Source: Streptomyces sp. P9-A2 (lineage in GTDB: Bacteria; Actinomycetota; Actinomycetes; Streptomycetales; Streptomycetaceae). Taken from it: a DNA stretch of 64,000 nt. Within the stretch, counting starts at the first letter, position 1. Each line of letters starts with the position of its first letter. A program made the translations under genes and the position numbers. Positions 8,452 through 16,739 of this stretch are shown here, piece after piece. The stretch is from assembly GCF_036634175.1 (NCBI RefSeq), contig NZ_JAZIFX010000001.1:5084001-5148000 (forward strand), read 5' to 3'. The notes below the pieces were generated by a model, which was not told the DNA's origin, made no database searches, and was given only the letters and a program-made list of their open reading frames with translations.

Positions 8452-8594
8452 GGGACACCAGTCTGAGGCATCGAACGGGTGTTGTACGACCGTACGGGTC
8501 CGTTTTGAGGCGCGTACCACATCTCAACTACGCTGCGCACCGACCCGATTACTCGCTGGGAGTGAGTCGGTGAAGGCAAGAGGTGGAAGCAGCG

Positions 8595-9002
8595 ATGGCC
8601 CGACACGCAGCACCCCGGAAGCCGGCCGCCCGGCGCGCCCTGGTCGCCCTGGCGACCGCGGGAGTGGCCCTGGGAGCGAGCGCGACGACGGCGGCAGCGG
8701 TGGACTCGGAGGCGACCCAGGGCCCGCGCACCACGCGTCCCGCGTCGCTCGGCGCCGTCGACCCGCAGGCCGGTGTCCAGCCCCTGACGGGCACGGTCGG
8801 CCATGTCGCGGGCCCGGTCTCCGGCCTGAAGCCCAACCCGCTGGCCGGTACGGGCGTCGACCCGCTCGACAACGGCGTCGGCACCCAGGTCGCCGATTTC
8901 AGGCCGGTGTCCTCCCAGGACCTGACCGGCCCGGTGGCCCAGGCGGAGTCGGTCGACGGCATTCCGGTCGCCGGGCAGGCGACCGGAATACTGGGCGGCT
9001 GA
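8595..9002 (+). CDS. small secreted protein (135 aa)
   Basis: A long basic N-region (MARHAAPRKPAARR) and a hydrophobic Ala-rich core ending near TTAAA form a signal peptide. The mature part (~100 residues) is rich in Gly, Pro, Val and Asp with no Cys and no catalytic motif. It ends SVDGIPVAGQATGILGG, resembling the end of the 95-residue secreted protein at 1857-2144. GAGGTGG at 8580-8586 is the ribosome binding site. The function is unknown. Confidence 0.85.
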   Translation: MARHAAPRKPAARRALVALATAGVALGASATTAAAVDSEATQGPRTTRPASLGAVDPQAGVQPLTGTVGHVAGPVSGLKPNPLAGTGVDPLDNGVGTQVADFRPVSSQDLTGPVAQAESVDGIPVAGQATGILGG

Positions 9003-9055
9003 GCCACGGCGCGTTCACCGGAACATACGGAATACCCGGAGCGTCCGGAGCGTCC

Positions 9056-9094
9056 GGAGAGCCGCGCCCCTTCCGGACGGGGGCGCGGCTCTCC
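9056..9094. terminator. long perfect hairpin terminator
   Basis: 15-bp perfect arms (GGAGAGCCGCGCCCC and its complement) around a 9-nt loop, between the convergent secreted-protein gene (+) and the aldehyde dehydrogenase-like gene (-). Confidence 0.8.
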
Positions 9095-9114
9095 GGGCTG
9101 CGGCGGCTTCTCCG

Positions 9115-10071
9115 TCAGTAGGCGGAGCCCGAGGCGCCCAGTGAACCCGTCGGGTGCCAGACCGTCTTGGTCTCCAGGAACGCCGTCATGCGGTCGGTGC
9201 CCGGCGTCGCCGTCCAGTTGTCCACAGGCTGTGGACGCAGGACGCGCTTGAGGTTGTCGGCCGCGGCGATCTCCAGTTCCTTCGCGAGCGCCTCGTCGGC
9301 GCCCGCCAGGTCGATCGCGTTGACGTCCTGGTGCGCGGCCAGCGGCGCGGCGATCTCCGCCGTACGGCCGGACAGGATGTTGACCACACCGCCCGGCACG
9401 TCGGAGGTGGCCAGGACCTCGCCGAGCGACAGCGCGGGCAGCGGGAACTTCTCCGAGGCCACCACGACCGCCGTGTTGCCCGTGGCGATCACCGGGGCGA
9501 TCACCGAGACCAGGCCCAGGAAGGACGACTCCTGGGGCGCCAGGACGGTGACCACGCCGGTCGGTTCGGGGGAGGACAGGTTGAAGAACGGGCCCGCGAC
9601 CGGGTTCCCGCCGCCGACGATCTGGGCGATCTTGTCGGTCCAGCCCGCGTACCAGACCCAGCGGTCGACCGCCGCGTCCACCTGCGCCGCGGCCTGCGCC
9701 TGTGACAGGCCCTCCGCGTCGGCGACCTCCGCGGCGAACTGCTCCCGGCGGCCCTCCAGCATCTCCGCGACACGGTAGAGGACCTGACCGCGGTTGTACG
9801 CCGTCGCCCCAGACCAGCCGCCGAACGCCTTGCGGGCGGCGACCACCGCGTCACGGGCGTCCTTGCGGGACGACAGCGGGGCGTTCGCCAGCCAGTTGCC
9901 CTTCGAGTCCGTCACCTCGTACACCCGGCCGCTCTCGGAACGCGGGAACTTCCCGCCGACGTACAGCTTGTAGGTCTTGAAGACGCTCAGCCGCCGCTGC
10001 CCGGTCCGGCCGGCCGTGTCGGCTGCGTCGGCCGTGTCGGTCTTCACGTTCTTGCCGGTCTTCTCAGACAT
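9115..10071 (-). CDS. truncated aldehyde dehydrogenase-like protein lacking the catalytic half
   Basis: 318 residues that align by eye with the N-terminal NAD-binding half of aldehyde dehydrogenases (KLYVGGKFPRSESGRVYEV, WSGATAYNRGQVLYRVAEMLE, EPTGVVTVLAPQ, ATGNTAVVVASEKFPLPAL, PGGVVNILSGR). It stops before the region that would carry the catalytic Cys, and the ELGGK Glu motif is replaced (ALAKELEIAAADNLK). The ATG at 10071 overlaps the end of the upstream full-length dehydrogenase gene by 8 nt, so the two are translationally coupled. It is not a simple pseudogene: the frame is intact and it has its own C-terminus. A structural or regulatory partner of the active enzyme is inference. Confidence 0.85.
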   Translation of the reverse strand: MSEKTGKNVKTDTADAADTAGRTGQRRLSVFKTYKLYVGGKFPRSESGRVYEVTDSKGNWLANAPLSSRKDARDAVVAARKAFGGWSGATAYNRGQVLYRVAEMLEGRREQFAAEVADAEGLSQAQAAAQVDAAVDRWVWYAGWTDKIAQIVGGGNPVAGPFFNLSSPEPTGVVTVLAPQESSFLGLVSVIAPVIATGNTAVVVASEKFPLPALSLGEVLATSDVPGGVVNILSGRTAEIAAPLAAHQDVNAIDLAGADEALAKELEIAAADNLKRVLRPQPVDNWTATPGTDRMTAFLETKTVWHPTGSLGASGSAY

Positions 10072-11659
10072 CGAGGTACGCCTCCAGGCCGTGGCGGCCG
10101 CCCTCGCGGCCGAATCCCGACTCCTTGTAGCCGCCGAACGGCGAGGTGGGGTCGAACTTGTTGAACGTGTTGGACCAGACGACACCCGCGCGGAGCTTGT
10201 TCGCCACGGCCAGGATGCGGGAGCCCTTCTCCGTCCAGATGCCCGCCGACAGGCCGTACGGCGTGTTGTTGGCCTTGGCGACGGCCTCGTCCGGGGTGCG
10301 GAAGGTGAGGACGGACAGCACCGGGCCGAAGATCTCGTCCCGCGCGACCGTGTGCGCCTGGGTGACGCCGGTGAACAGCGTCGGCGCGAACCAGTAGCCG
10401 TTCTCGGGGAGTTCGCAGGGCACCGACCAGCGCTCGGCGCCCTCCGCCTCGCCCTGTTCGACGAGCGAGGTGATCCGCGCGAGCTGCTCCGCGGAGTTGA
10501 TCGCGCCGATGTCGGTGTTCTTGTCCAGCGGGTCGCCCAGGCGCAGGGTGGAGAGCCTGCGCTTGAGGGAGTCGAGCAGCTCGTCGTGGATCGACTCCTG
10601 GACCAGCAGGCGGGAGCCCGCGCAGCAGACCTGGCCCTGGTTGAAGAAGATGCCGTTCACGATGCCCTCGACGGCCTGGTCGATCGGGGCATCGTCGAAG
10701 ACGATGTTGGCGCCCTTGCCGCCGAGTTCGAGCGTGAGCTTCTTGCGGGTCCCGGCGACGGTCCGCGCGATCTGCTTGCCGACCGCCGTGGAGCCGGTGA
10801 AGGCGACCTTGTTCACGTCCGGGTGGGCGACCAGCGCGGCGCCCGCGTCGCCGTATCCGGGAAGGATGTTGACGACGCCCCGGGGCAGACCCGCCTGGCG
10901 GCAGACGTCCGCGAAGAACAGGGCGGAGAGGGGGGTGGTCTCGGCCGGCTTGAGGACGACCGTGTTGCCGGTGGCGAGCGCCGGGGCGATCTTCCACGCG
11001 AGCATGAGCAGCGGGAAGTTCCAGGGAATGACCTGGCCGGCCACGCCCAGGGGGCGCGGGTCGGCTCCGTAGCCGGCGTGGTCGAGCTTGTCGGCCCAGC
11101 CCGCGTAGTAGAAGAAGTGCGCGGCGACCAGGGGCAGGTCGGCGTCCCGGGTCTCCTTGATCGGCTTGCCGTTGTCCAGCGTCTCCAGGACGGCCAGCTC
11201 GCGGCTGCGCTCCTGGATGATCCGGGCGATGCGGAACAGGTACTTGGCCCGTTCGGCGCCGGGCAGCGCCGACCAGGTCGCGAAGGCCTTCCCCGCCGCC
11301 TTCACCGCGCGGTCCACGTCCGCCTCACCGGCCTGCGCGACCTCGGAGAGGACCTCCTCGGTGGCGGGGCTGACGGTCTTGAAGACCCGGCCGTCGGCCG
11401 CCTCGGTGAACTCGCCGTCGATGAACAGGCCGTAGGACGGGGCGATGTCGACGACCGCGCGGGACTCGGGCGCCGGTGCGTACTCGAACACGGACGGCCG
11501 CTTCGGCACGGCCTGCGTGGCCTGTGGGGTCTGCGTGACCTGTGCGGCCGTTGCGCTCCGCGTGGTGCGTGTGGCCGACATGGCGGCGGCGGTGGTCCCG
11601 TCGGCCTCGGTGGCCGCCTCGACGGCTGCCTGCCTGGTCTTCTTGGTCTTCTTGGTCAT
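10064..11659 (-). CDS. NAD(P)-dependent aldehyde dehydrogenase
   Basis: 531 residues. After a ~60-residue Thr/Ala/Gln low-complexity N-tail comes a complete ALDH: PWNFPLLML, FTGSTAVGKQIA, LELGGKGANIVF (general-base Glu) and NQGQVCCAGSRLL (catalytic Cys). It starts 5 nt after the deoC stop and so belongs to a deoC-ALDH-ALDH-like operon. DeoC releases acetaldehyde from 2-deoxyribose-5-phosphate, so oxidation of that acetaldehyde is the likely job (inference from context plus known chemistry). The start may be an internal Met (MSATRTT), since the N-tail is not conserved in the family. Confidence 0.92.
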   Translation of the reverse strand: MTKKTKKTRQAAVEAATEADGTTAAAMSATRTTRSATAAQVTQTPQATQAVPKRPSVFEYAPAPESRAVVDIAPSYGLFIDGEFTEAADGRVFKTVSPATEEVLSEVAQAGEADVDRAVKAAGKAFATWSALPGAERAKYLFRIARIIQERSRELAVLETLDNGKPIKETRDADLPLVAAHFFYYAGWADKLDHAGYGADPRPLGVAGQVIPWNFPLLMLAWKIAPALATGNTVVLKPAETTPLSALFFADVCRQAGLPRGVVNILPGYGDAGAALVAHPDVNKVAFTGSTAVGKQIARTVAGTRKKLTLELGGKGANIVFDDAPIDQAVEGIVNGIFFNQGQVCCAGSRLLVQESIHDELLDSLKRRLSTLRLGDPLDKNTDIGAINSAEQLARITSLVEQGEAEGAERWSVPCELPENGYWFAPTLFTGVTQAHTVARDEIFGPVLSVLTFRTPDEAVAKANNTPYGLSAGIWTEKGSRILAVANKLRAGVVWSNTFNKFDPTSPFGGYKESGFGREGGRHGLEAYLDV

Positions 11660-11664
11660 GGTGA

Positions 11665-12663
11665 TCAGTCCACCGTCACGTAGTCGGGGCCGGAGTAGCG
11701 GCCGGTGGCCAGCTTCTGGCGCTGCATCAGCAGGTCGTTCAGAAGCGAGGAGGCGCCGAAGCGGAACCAGTGGTTGTCCAGCCAGTCCTCGCCGACGGTC
11801 TCGTTGACCAGGACGAGGAACTTGATCGCGTCCTTGGTGGTGCGGATACCGCCGGCCGGCTTCACACCGACCTGGACCCCGGTCTGCGCGCGGAAGTCGC
11901 GGACCGCCTCCAGCATCAGGAGCGTGTTCGCGGGCGTGGCGTTCACCGCCACCTTGCCGGTCGAGGTCTTGATGAAGTCCGCGCCGGCCAGCATGCCGAG
12001 CCAGCTCGCCCGGCGGATGTTGTCGTACGTCGACAGCTCGCCCGTCTCGAAGATGACCTTCAGCCGGGCGCTCGTCCCGCAGGTCTCCTTCACGGCGGTG
12101 ATCTCGTCGAACACCTTCCGGTAGTTCCCCGCGAGGAACGCGCCGCGGTCGATGACCATGTCGATCTCGTCGGCACCGGCGGCGACGGCCTCCCGGACGT
12201 CGGCCAGCTTGACGGCGAGTGGGGCGCGGCCGGCCGGGAAGGCGGTCGCGACGGAGGCCACCTTGACCGTGGAGCCGGCGACGGCCTCCTTGGCCGTGGT
12301 CACCATGTCGGGGTAGACGCAGACCGCGGCCGCGGCGGGGGCCGTACGGTCGGACGGGTCGGGGCGGACCGCCTTCGCGCCGAGCGCCCGGACCTTGCCC
12401 GGCGTGTCCGCGCCTTCCAGCGTCGTCAGGTCGACCATCGAGATGGCGAGGTCGATGGCGTACGCCTTCGCGGTCGTCTTGATCGAGCGGGTGCCGAGAG
12501 AGGCGGCACGCGCCTCCAGACCGACCGCGTCGACGCCGGGCAGTCCGTGCAGGAAGCGGCGCAGCGCGCTGTCGGACGCGGTGACGTCACTCAGCGCGGC
12601 GGGAGCACCGCCTCGCTCGGGTGCCGGTGAGGGCTGGGGGGAGGTGGGTGCAGTGGAGGACAT
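11665..12663 (-). CDS. deoC: deoxyribose-phosphate aldolase
   Basis: Class I aldolase cleaving 2-deoxy-D-ribose 5-phosphate to glyceraldehyde 3-phosphate and acetaldehyde; final step of deoxynucleoside catabolism. The Schiff-base motif GADFIKTSTGKV, VIFETGEL and GVKPAGGIRT are present. The 332 residues exceed the ~220-260 of E. coli DeoC because of an N-terminal extension, typical of actinobacterial forms. ATG 12663 is chosen because the family-like sequence begins soon after it and the operator-like palindrome lies 19 nt upstream. It is first gene of the operon with the two aldehyde dehydrogenase-type genes. Confidence 0.94.
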   Translation of the reverse strand: MSSTAPTSPQPSPAPERGGAPAALSDVTASDSALRRFLHGLPGVDAVGLEARAASLGTRSIKTTAKAYAIDLAISMVDLTTLEGADTPGKVRALGAKAVRPDPSDRTAPAAAAVCVYPDMVTTAKEAVAGSTVKVASVATAFPAGRAPLAVKLADVREAVAAGADEIDMVIDRGAFLAGNYRKVFDEITAVKETCGTSARLKVIFETGELSTYDNIRRASWLGMLAGADFIKTSTGKVAVNATPANTLLMLEAVRDFRAQTGVQVGVKPAGGIRTTKDAIKFLVLVNETVGEDWLDNHWFRFGASSLLNDLLMQRQKLATGRYSGPDYVTVD

Positions 12664-12682
12664 GGTCACCAGCCGAGCATAT

Positions 12683-12694
12683 CTACGCGCGTAG
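12683..12694. promoter_or_regulatory. candidate operator palindrome CTACGCGCGTAG upstream of deoC
   Basis: Second copy of the 12-bp palindrome, 19 nt before the deoC start. On the deoC strand it runs into TAGATAT, a possible -10 element, so a bound protein would occlude the promoter. Confidence 0.6.
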
Positions 12695-12750
12695 CGGCTG
12701 TACAGCCCTTCGGCCGGTCCGGGGACAGGGGCGGGCCCCGTCCTTGTTTC

Positions 12751-12861
12751 CGCCGGATCCCCGCCTTGCCCCCGCCGGATCCCCGCCTTGCCCCCGCCGG
12801 ATCCCCGCCTTGCCCCCGCCGGGTTTCCGCCCTTGTCCCCGCCGGGTTTCCGCCCTGTCCC
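12751..12861. repeat. 22-bp tandem repeat (about five copies)
   Basis: Three identical 22-bp units, each beginning CGCCGGATCCCCGCC (12751, 12773, 12795), then two diverged units of 23 and 22 bp (12817, 12840) in which GGATCC becomes GGGTTTC. It fills most of the interval between divergent deoC and the PH-domain membrane protein gene. No gene was seen in it. Confidence 0.85.
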
Positions 12862-12910
12862 TGCCCACCGCCTGCCTGCGCGGATGCGGGCGTCGGGCAG
12901 AATCGGGGGC

Positions 12911-13735
12911 ATGACGACCCCCGAGCCTCAGCCGTCCGACCGGGAGCCCACCGAGCCTGCCCAGTCCACCGAGCCCGCCGACTCTGCCGACTCCGCCACC
13001 TCCTCCGAACCGTCGGAGTCTTCGGCGGCGTCGGAACCCGCGGACTCTCCGGCAGCGGCTTCAGCGGCGTCGGAGGGATCGGCGGCCTCGGAGCCCAAGT
13101 ACGCCGACCGGGTCTACCGGTCGACCTCGGGGTTCGTCGGCGGCGTGCTGATCCTCGGCCTCGCCTGCTGGCTCGGTGTCGACGCCGTGGTCGTCGGTGA
13201 GGGCGACACCCCGTGGCTGGCGCTCGCCGCGCTGCTGTTCCTCGTGCCCCTGGTAGCCGCCTACACCCTGGTCCCCGCGGTGTACGCCAACGAGGACCGG
13301 CTGCGCGTCCGCAACCCCTTCCGCACGATCACGCTGCCCTGGGGGCGGGTGGTCTCGCTGCGCTCCGGCTACACCAACGAGGTCTTCTCGGACGAGGGCG
13401 ACAAGTACCAGCTGTGGGCCCTGCCCGTGTCGCTGCGGGCCCGCAAGAAGGCGTCACGGCGGGACCTGCGGGCCATGGGGGACCGGGCGCTGGGCGCCGA
13501 GGCATCCCTGGGAGGGGGCGCGGCCCGGCGCGGGAGTTCCGCCGCGGGCGTCTCGGACCGGCAGGTCGAGCGGGCGCAGACCGACCGCTCGATGGACGAA
13601 CTGCGTGAGCTGCACGAGAGCCGTGGAAGCGGGGCGGGCGCGCAGGGCGAGGCGAGCGTGCGGTGGTCCTACGAGATCATCGCCCCCTCGGTGGCCGGCG
13701 CCGTGCTGCTGGCGGTCCTGCTGGGGCTCGGCTGA
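12911..13735 (+). CDS. PH-domain-like membrane protein
   Basis: 274 residues. An acidic Ser/Ala/Glu/Pro low-complexity N-tail (~1-62) is followed by YADRVYRS, two TM helices (~72-90 and ~95-115), then a soluble segment with ANEDRLRVRNPFRTITLPW that matches the short bacterial PH (DUF-type) domain, a charged linker, and a C-terminal TM helix. The ATG at 12911 follows a G-rich ribosome binding site. The family has no assigned biochemical role. It is divergent from deoC. Confidence 0.82.
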   Translation: MTTPEPQPSDREPTEPAQSTEPADSADSATSSEPSESSAASEPADSPAAASAASEGSAASEPKYADRVYRSTSGFVGGVLILGLACWLGVDAVVVGEGDTPWLALAALLFLVPLVAAYTLVPAVYANEDRLRVRNPFRTITLPWGRVVSLRSGYTNEVFSDEGDKYQLWALPVSLRARKKASRRDLRAMGDRALGAEASLGGGAARRGSSAAGVSDRQVERAQTDRSMDELRELHESRGSGAGAQGEASVRWSYEIIAPSVAGAVLLAVLLGLG

Positions 13736-13765
13736 GGGACCTCGGCCGACCGGGGGGCGCGGTAC

Positions 13766-13803
13766 GTCAGGAGGGGCTGCCGGATCCGGCAGCCCCTCCT
13801 GAC
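13766..13803. terminator. bidirectional hairpin terminator
   Basis: Perfect inverted repeat with 17-18-bp arms (GTCAGGAGGGGCTGCCGG and complement) followed by GCTTTT, between convergent genes. Confidence 0.85.
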
Positions 13804-13871
13804 GCTTTTCCGCATGCTTCCCCGCGCGTTCTCCCGTGCGTTCTCCGGCGTGTGGTCCCCACGCCGGTCGC

Positions 13872-15518
13872 TCAGATGCCGGCCGCCGCCTTCAGGTCCC
13901 GCTTGATCGCGGTCAGCAGGGCCGCCGCCTCGGTGCGGGCCGCGGGAAGATCGTCCCGGGCGGTGACCGGGACGACGACCTCCAGGTAGCACTTCAGCTT
14001 GGGCTCCGTACCGCTCGGACGGACGATGACGCGGGCGCCCCGGAGGGCGTAACGCAGGCCGTCGGTGGGCGGCAGGGCGTCCGTGCCCCGGGTCAGGTCC
14101 TCGGCCTCGGTGACCGGCAGGCCGGCCAGTTCGGCCGGGGGGTTCTCCCGCAGCCGGCGCATCGCGTCCGCGATGAGGGAGAGGTCCTCGACGCGGGCGG
14201 AGAGCTGGTCGGTGGCGTGCAGGCCGTGGGTCACGGCGAGGTCGTCGAGGAGGTCCAGGAGGGTGCGGCCCTCCTCCTTCAGCTCGGACGCCAGCTCGGT
14301 GAGGAGCAGAGCGGCCGTGATGCCGTCCTTGTCGCGGACGCCGTCCGGGTCGACGCAGTAGCCCAGCGCCTCCTCGTAGCCGTAGCGCAGGCCCTCGACC
14401 CTGGCGATCCACTTGAAGCCGGTCAGCGTCTCCTCGTACGGCAGACCCGCCTGCTCGGCGATGCGGGCGAGGAGGGACGACGAGACGATCGACTCGGCGA
14501 ACGTGCCGGTCGCCCCGCGGCGGACCAGATGGGCGGCGAGCAGCGCCCCCACCTCGTCGCCGCGCAGCATGCGCCAGCCGCCGTCACCGCTCGTGCTCAG
14601 GTTCTTGACGGCCGCGGCGCAGCGGTCGGCGTCCGGGTCGTTGGCGATGACCAGGTCCGGCTCCGCCTCACGGGCCGCCGCGAAGGCCAGGTCCATCGCC
14701 CCGGGCTCCTCCGGGTTGGGGAACGCGACGGTGGGGAAGTCAGGGTCGGGTTCGGCCTGCTCGGCGACCAGGACCGGTTCGGGGAAACCGGCCCGCGCGA
14801 AGGCGGCGAGCAGAACGTCCTTGCCGACGCCGTGCATCGCCGTGTAGACCGTGCGGGCGGTACGGGGGGAGCCCTCGGCCAGGACCGCGTCCGTGCGGGC
14901 GAGGTAGGCGTCCAGGACGGAGTCGTCCAGGGTCTCCCAGCCGGCGTCGGGGCGGGGTACGTCGTTCAGGGACCCGACGGCCGCGATCTCGGCGGCGATC
15001 TCCGCGTCGGCCGGGGGGACGATCTGGGAGCCGTCGCCGAGGTACACCTTGTAACCGTTGTCGCGGGGCGGGTTGTGACTGGCGGTGACCTCGACCCCGG
15101 CGACCGCGCCGAGGTGCCGTACGGCGAAGGCGAGCACCGGCGTGGGCAGGGGCCGGGGCAGGACGGCGGCCCGGAGCCCGGCGCCCGTCATGACGGCGGC
15201 GGTGTCGCGGGCGAAGTCCGCCGACTTGTGGCGGGCGTCGTAACCGATCACGACGAGGCCGCCGGTGTGCCCCTGCCGCTCGAGGTACGCGGCGAGGCCG
15301 GCGGCGGCGCGGATGACGACGGTGCGGTTCATCCGCTGGGGGCCGGCACCCAGCTCGCCGCGCAGGCCCGCGGTGCCGAACTGGAGGGTGCCGCTGAAAC
15401 GGGCGGTGAGTTCGGTGACGTCGCCGGCGTCGAGGAGCGCCGCGAGTTCCGCGCGGGTCTCGGGGTCGGGGTCCTCGGCGAGCCAGGTGCGGGCGCGAGC
15501 GGTCAGGTCGTCGTGCAC
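13872..15518 (-). CDS. phospho-sugar mutase (phosphomannomutase/phosphoglucomutase family)
   Basis: 548-residue alpha-D-phosphohexomutase: phosphoserine loop TASHNPPRDNGYKVY, Mg-binding DPDADRCA, sugar-binding EETLTGFKWIA and phosphate-binding RPSGTEPKLKCY are all intact. It interconverts hexose (or pentose) 1- and 6- (5-) phosphates. Its place between deoC and a purine nucleoside phosphorylase raises the possibility that it acts as the phosphopentomutase linking the two; the family includes such enzymes, but the sequence alone does not decide. The ATG at 15518 opens with a typical MHDDLTARARTWLAEDPDP start. Confidence 0.92.
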   Translation of the reverse strand: MHDDLTARARTWLAEDPDPETRAELAALLDAGDVTELTARFSGTLQFGTAGLRGELGAGPQRMNRTVVIRAAAGLAAYLERQGHTGGLVVIGYDARHKSADFARDTAAVMTGAGLRAAVLPRPLPTPVLAFAVRHLGAVAGVEVTASHNPPRDNGYKVYLGDGSQIVPPADAEIAAEIAAVGSLNDVPRPDAGWETLDDSVLDAYLARTDAVLAEGSPRTARTVYTAMHGVGKDVLLAAFARAGFPEPVLVAEQAEPDPDFPTVAFPNPEEPGAMDLAFAAAREAEPDLVIANDPDADRCAAAVKNLSTSGDGGWRMLRGDEVGALLAAHLVRRGATGTFAESIVSSSLLARIAEQAGLPYEETLTGFKWIARVEGLRYGYEEALGYCVDPDGVRDKDGITAALLLTELASELKEEGRTLLDLLDDLAVTHGLHATDQLSARVEDLSLIADAMRRLRENPPAELAGLPVTEAEDLTRGTDALPPTDGLRYALRGARVIVRPSGTEPKLKCYLEVVVPVTARDDLPAARTEAAALLTAIKRDLKAAAGI

Positions 15519-15657
15519 GTGTCGGTCAGCCTCTCGAATGGTTCGTTGTGTCGTCCCGCCCCGCGAAGAGGCCCCGTCGCAGGGCCCCGGGCGCGGGGCC
15601 CGGCACGGGCCCCGCGGAAGGGCGCCGGGAGAAGGGGTCCTGCCGGAGGGGGTTCCC

Positions 15658-16482
15658 CTACAGGCGGCCCAGTACCTGGGTCAGGAGGGTGCCCATCCGG
15701 GTGGCCGAGTCGCGGCCTGCCTGGAGGACCTCCTCGTGGTTGAGGGGTTCACCGGTCATACCGGCGGCGAGGTTGGTGACCAGGGAGATGCCGAGCACCT
15801 CGGCGCCCGCCTCCCGCGCCGCGATGGCCTCGAGCACCGTCGACATGCCCACGAGGTCCGCTCCGATCACCCGTGCCATGCGGATCTCCGCCGGGGTCTC
15901 GTAGTGCGGGCCGGGGAACTGGGCGTAGACGCCCTCCTCCAGGCTCGCGTCGATCTCCTTGCACAGGGCCCGCAGCCGCGGGGAGTACAGGTCGGTGAGG
16001 TCGACGAAGTTGGCACCGACGATGGGGGAGGTGGCGGTGAGGTTGATGTGGTCGCTGATCAGGACCGGCTGGCCGGGGCGCATGCCCTCGCGCAGTCCGC
16101 CGCAGCCGTTGGTCAGGACGACCGTCTTGGCGCCGGCGGCGACGGCGGTGCGGACGCCGTGCGCGACGGAGGCCACGCCGCGGCCCTCGTAGTAGTGGGT
16201 GCGGCCCAGGAAGACCAGGGCGCGCTTGGTGCCGATGCGGTAGGACCGGATCGTGCCCCCGTGGCCCTCGACCGCGGGCGGCGGGAAACCGGGCAGCTCG
16301 GTGACCGGGAACTCGGCGTCGGGGGTGCCGAGGGCGTCCACGGCCGGTGCCCAGCCGGAGCCCATCACGAGGGCGACGTCGTGGGTCTCGGCGCCCGTGA
16401 GCTCACGCAGGCGCGCGGCTGCGGCGTCGGCTGCGGCGTGGGGGTCGCCCTGGATGTCGTCCGGAAGAAGAGAAGCGTTCAC
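15658..16482 (-). CDS. purine nucleoside phosphorylase
   Basis: Trimeric-type (PNP/MTAP class 2) phosphorylase of 274 residues converting inosine/guanosine and Pi to base plus ribose 1-phosphate. Family motifs: MGSGWAP phosphate loop, [62 protein letters not shown]. The GTG at 16482 is chosen because upstream sequence is not family-like and the palindrome at 16508-16519 falls 25 nt before it. With add, deoC and the mutase it completes a nucleoside-to-central-metabolism route. Confidence 0.93.
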   Translation of the reverse strand: MNASLLPDDIQGDPHAAADAAAARLRELTGAETHDVALVMGSGWAPAVDALGTPDAEFPVTELPGFPPPAVEGHGGTIRSYRIGTKRALVFLGRTHYYEGRGVASVAHGVRTAVAAGAKTVVLTNGCGGLREGMRPGQPVLISDHINLTATSPIVGANFVDLTDLYSPRLRALCKEIDASLEEGVYAQFPGPHYETPAEIRMARVIGADLVGMSTVLEAIAAREAGAEVLGISLVTNLAAGMTGEPLNHEEVLQAGRDSATRMGTLLTQVLGRL

Positions 16483-16507
16483 GCGGATGAGAGTAGCCGG
16501 TGTTCGC

Positions 16508-16519
16508 CTACGCGCGTAG
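16508..16519. promoter_or_regulatory. candidate operator palindrome CTACGCGCGTAG upstream of the purine nucleoside phosphorylase gene
   Basis: Third perfect copy in this window, 25 nt before the GTG start. Extended identity with the other copies (ATCTACGCGCGTAG on one strand at all three) suggests a site of at least 14 bp. Confidence 0.6.
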
Positions 16520-16739
16520 ATGTCGTAGCTCACGGGCTTGCGATCGTTGTCCTGTCGTTTCCGGCGAGGAGGCGGGGAACGGGTCGAATCCGATGCCCGC
16601 CGTCGCGCGCCCGCCGTCGCGCCCGCCATCGCGCCCACCGTCGTACGGGCGGCGTCGCACGGGCGACGTCAAGGAGGAAGCGTCCACGGGCGGGCCCCAC
16701 GGGCCGGTGCGCGAAGCCGCTCCGTGTGAGCGCCCGCGC

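Noticed and set aside
10064..10071. A frameshift splitting a single aldehyde dehydrogenase into two genes
   Set aside because: The upstream gene is already full length with catalytic Cys and Glu, and the downstream gene starts again at the N-terminal ALDH motifs, so they are two genes.
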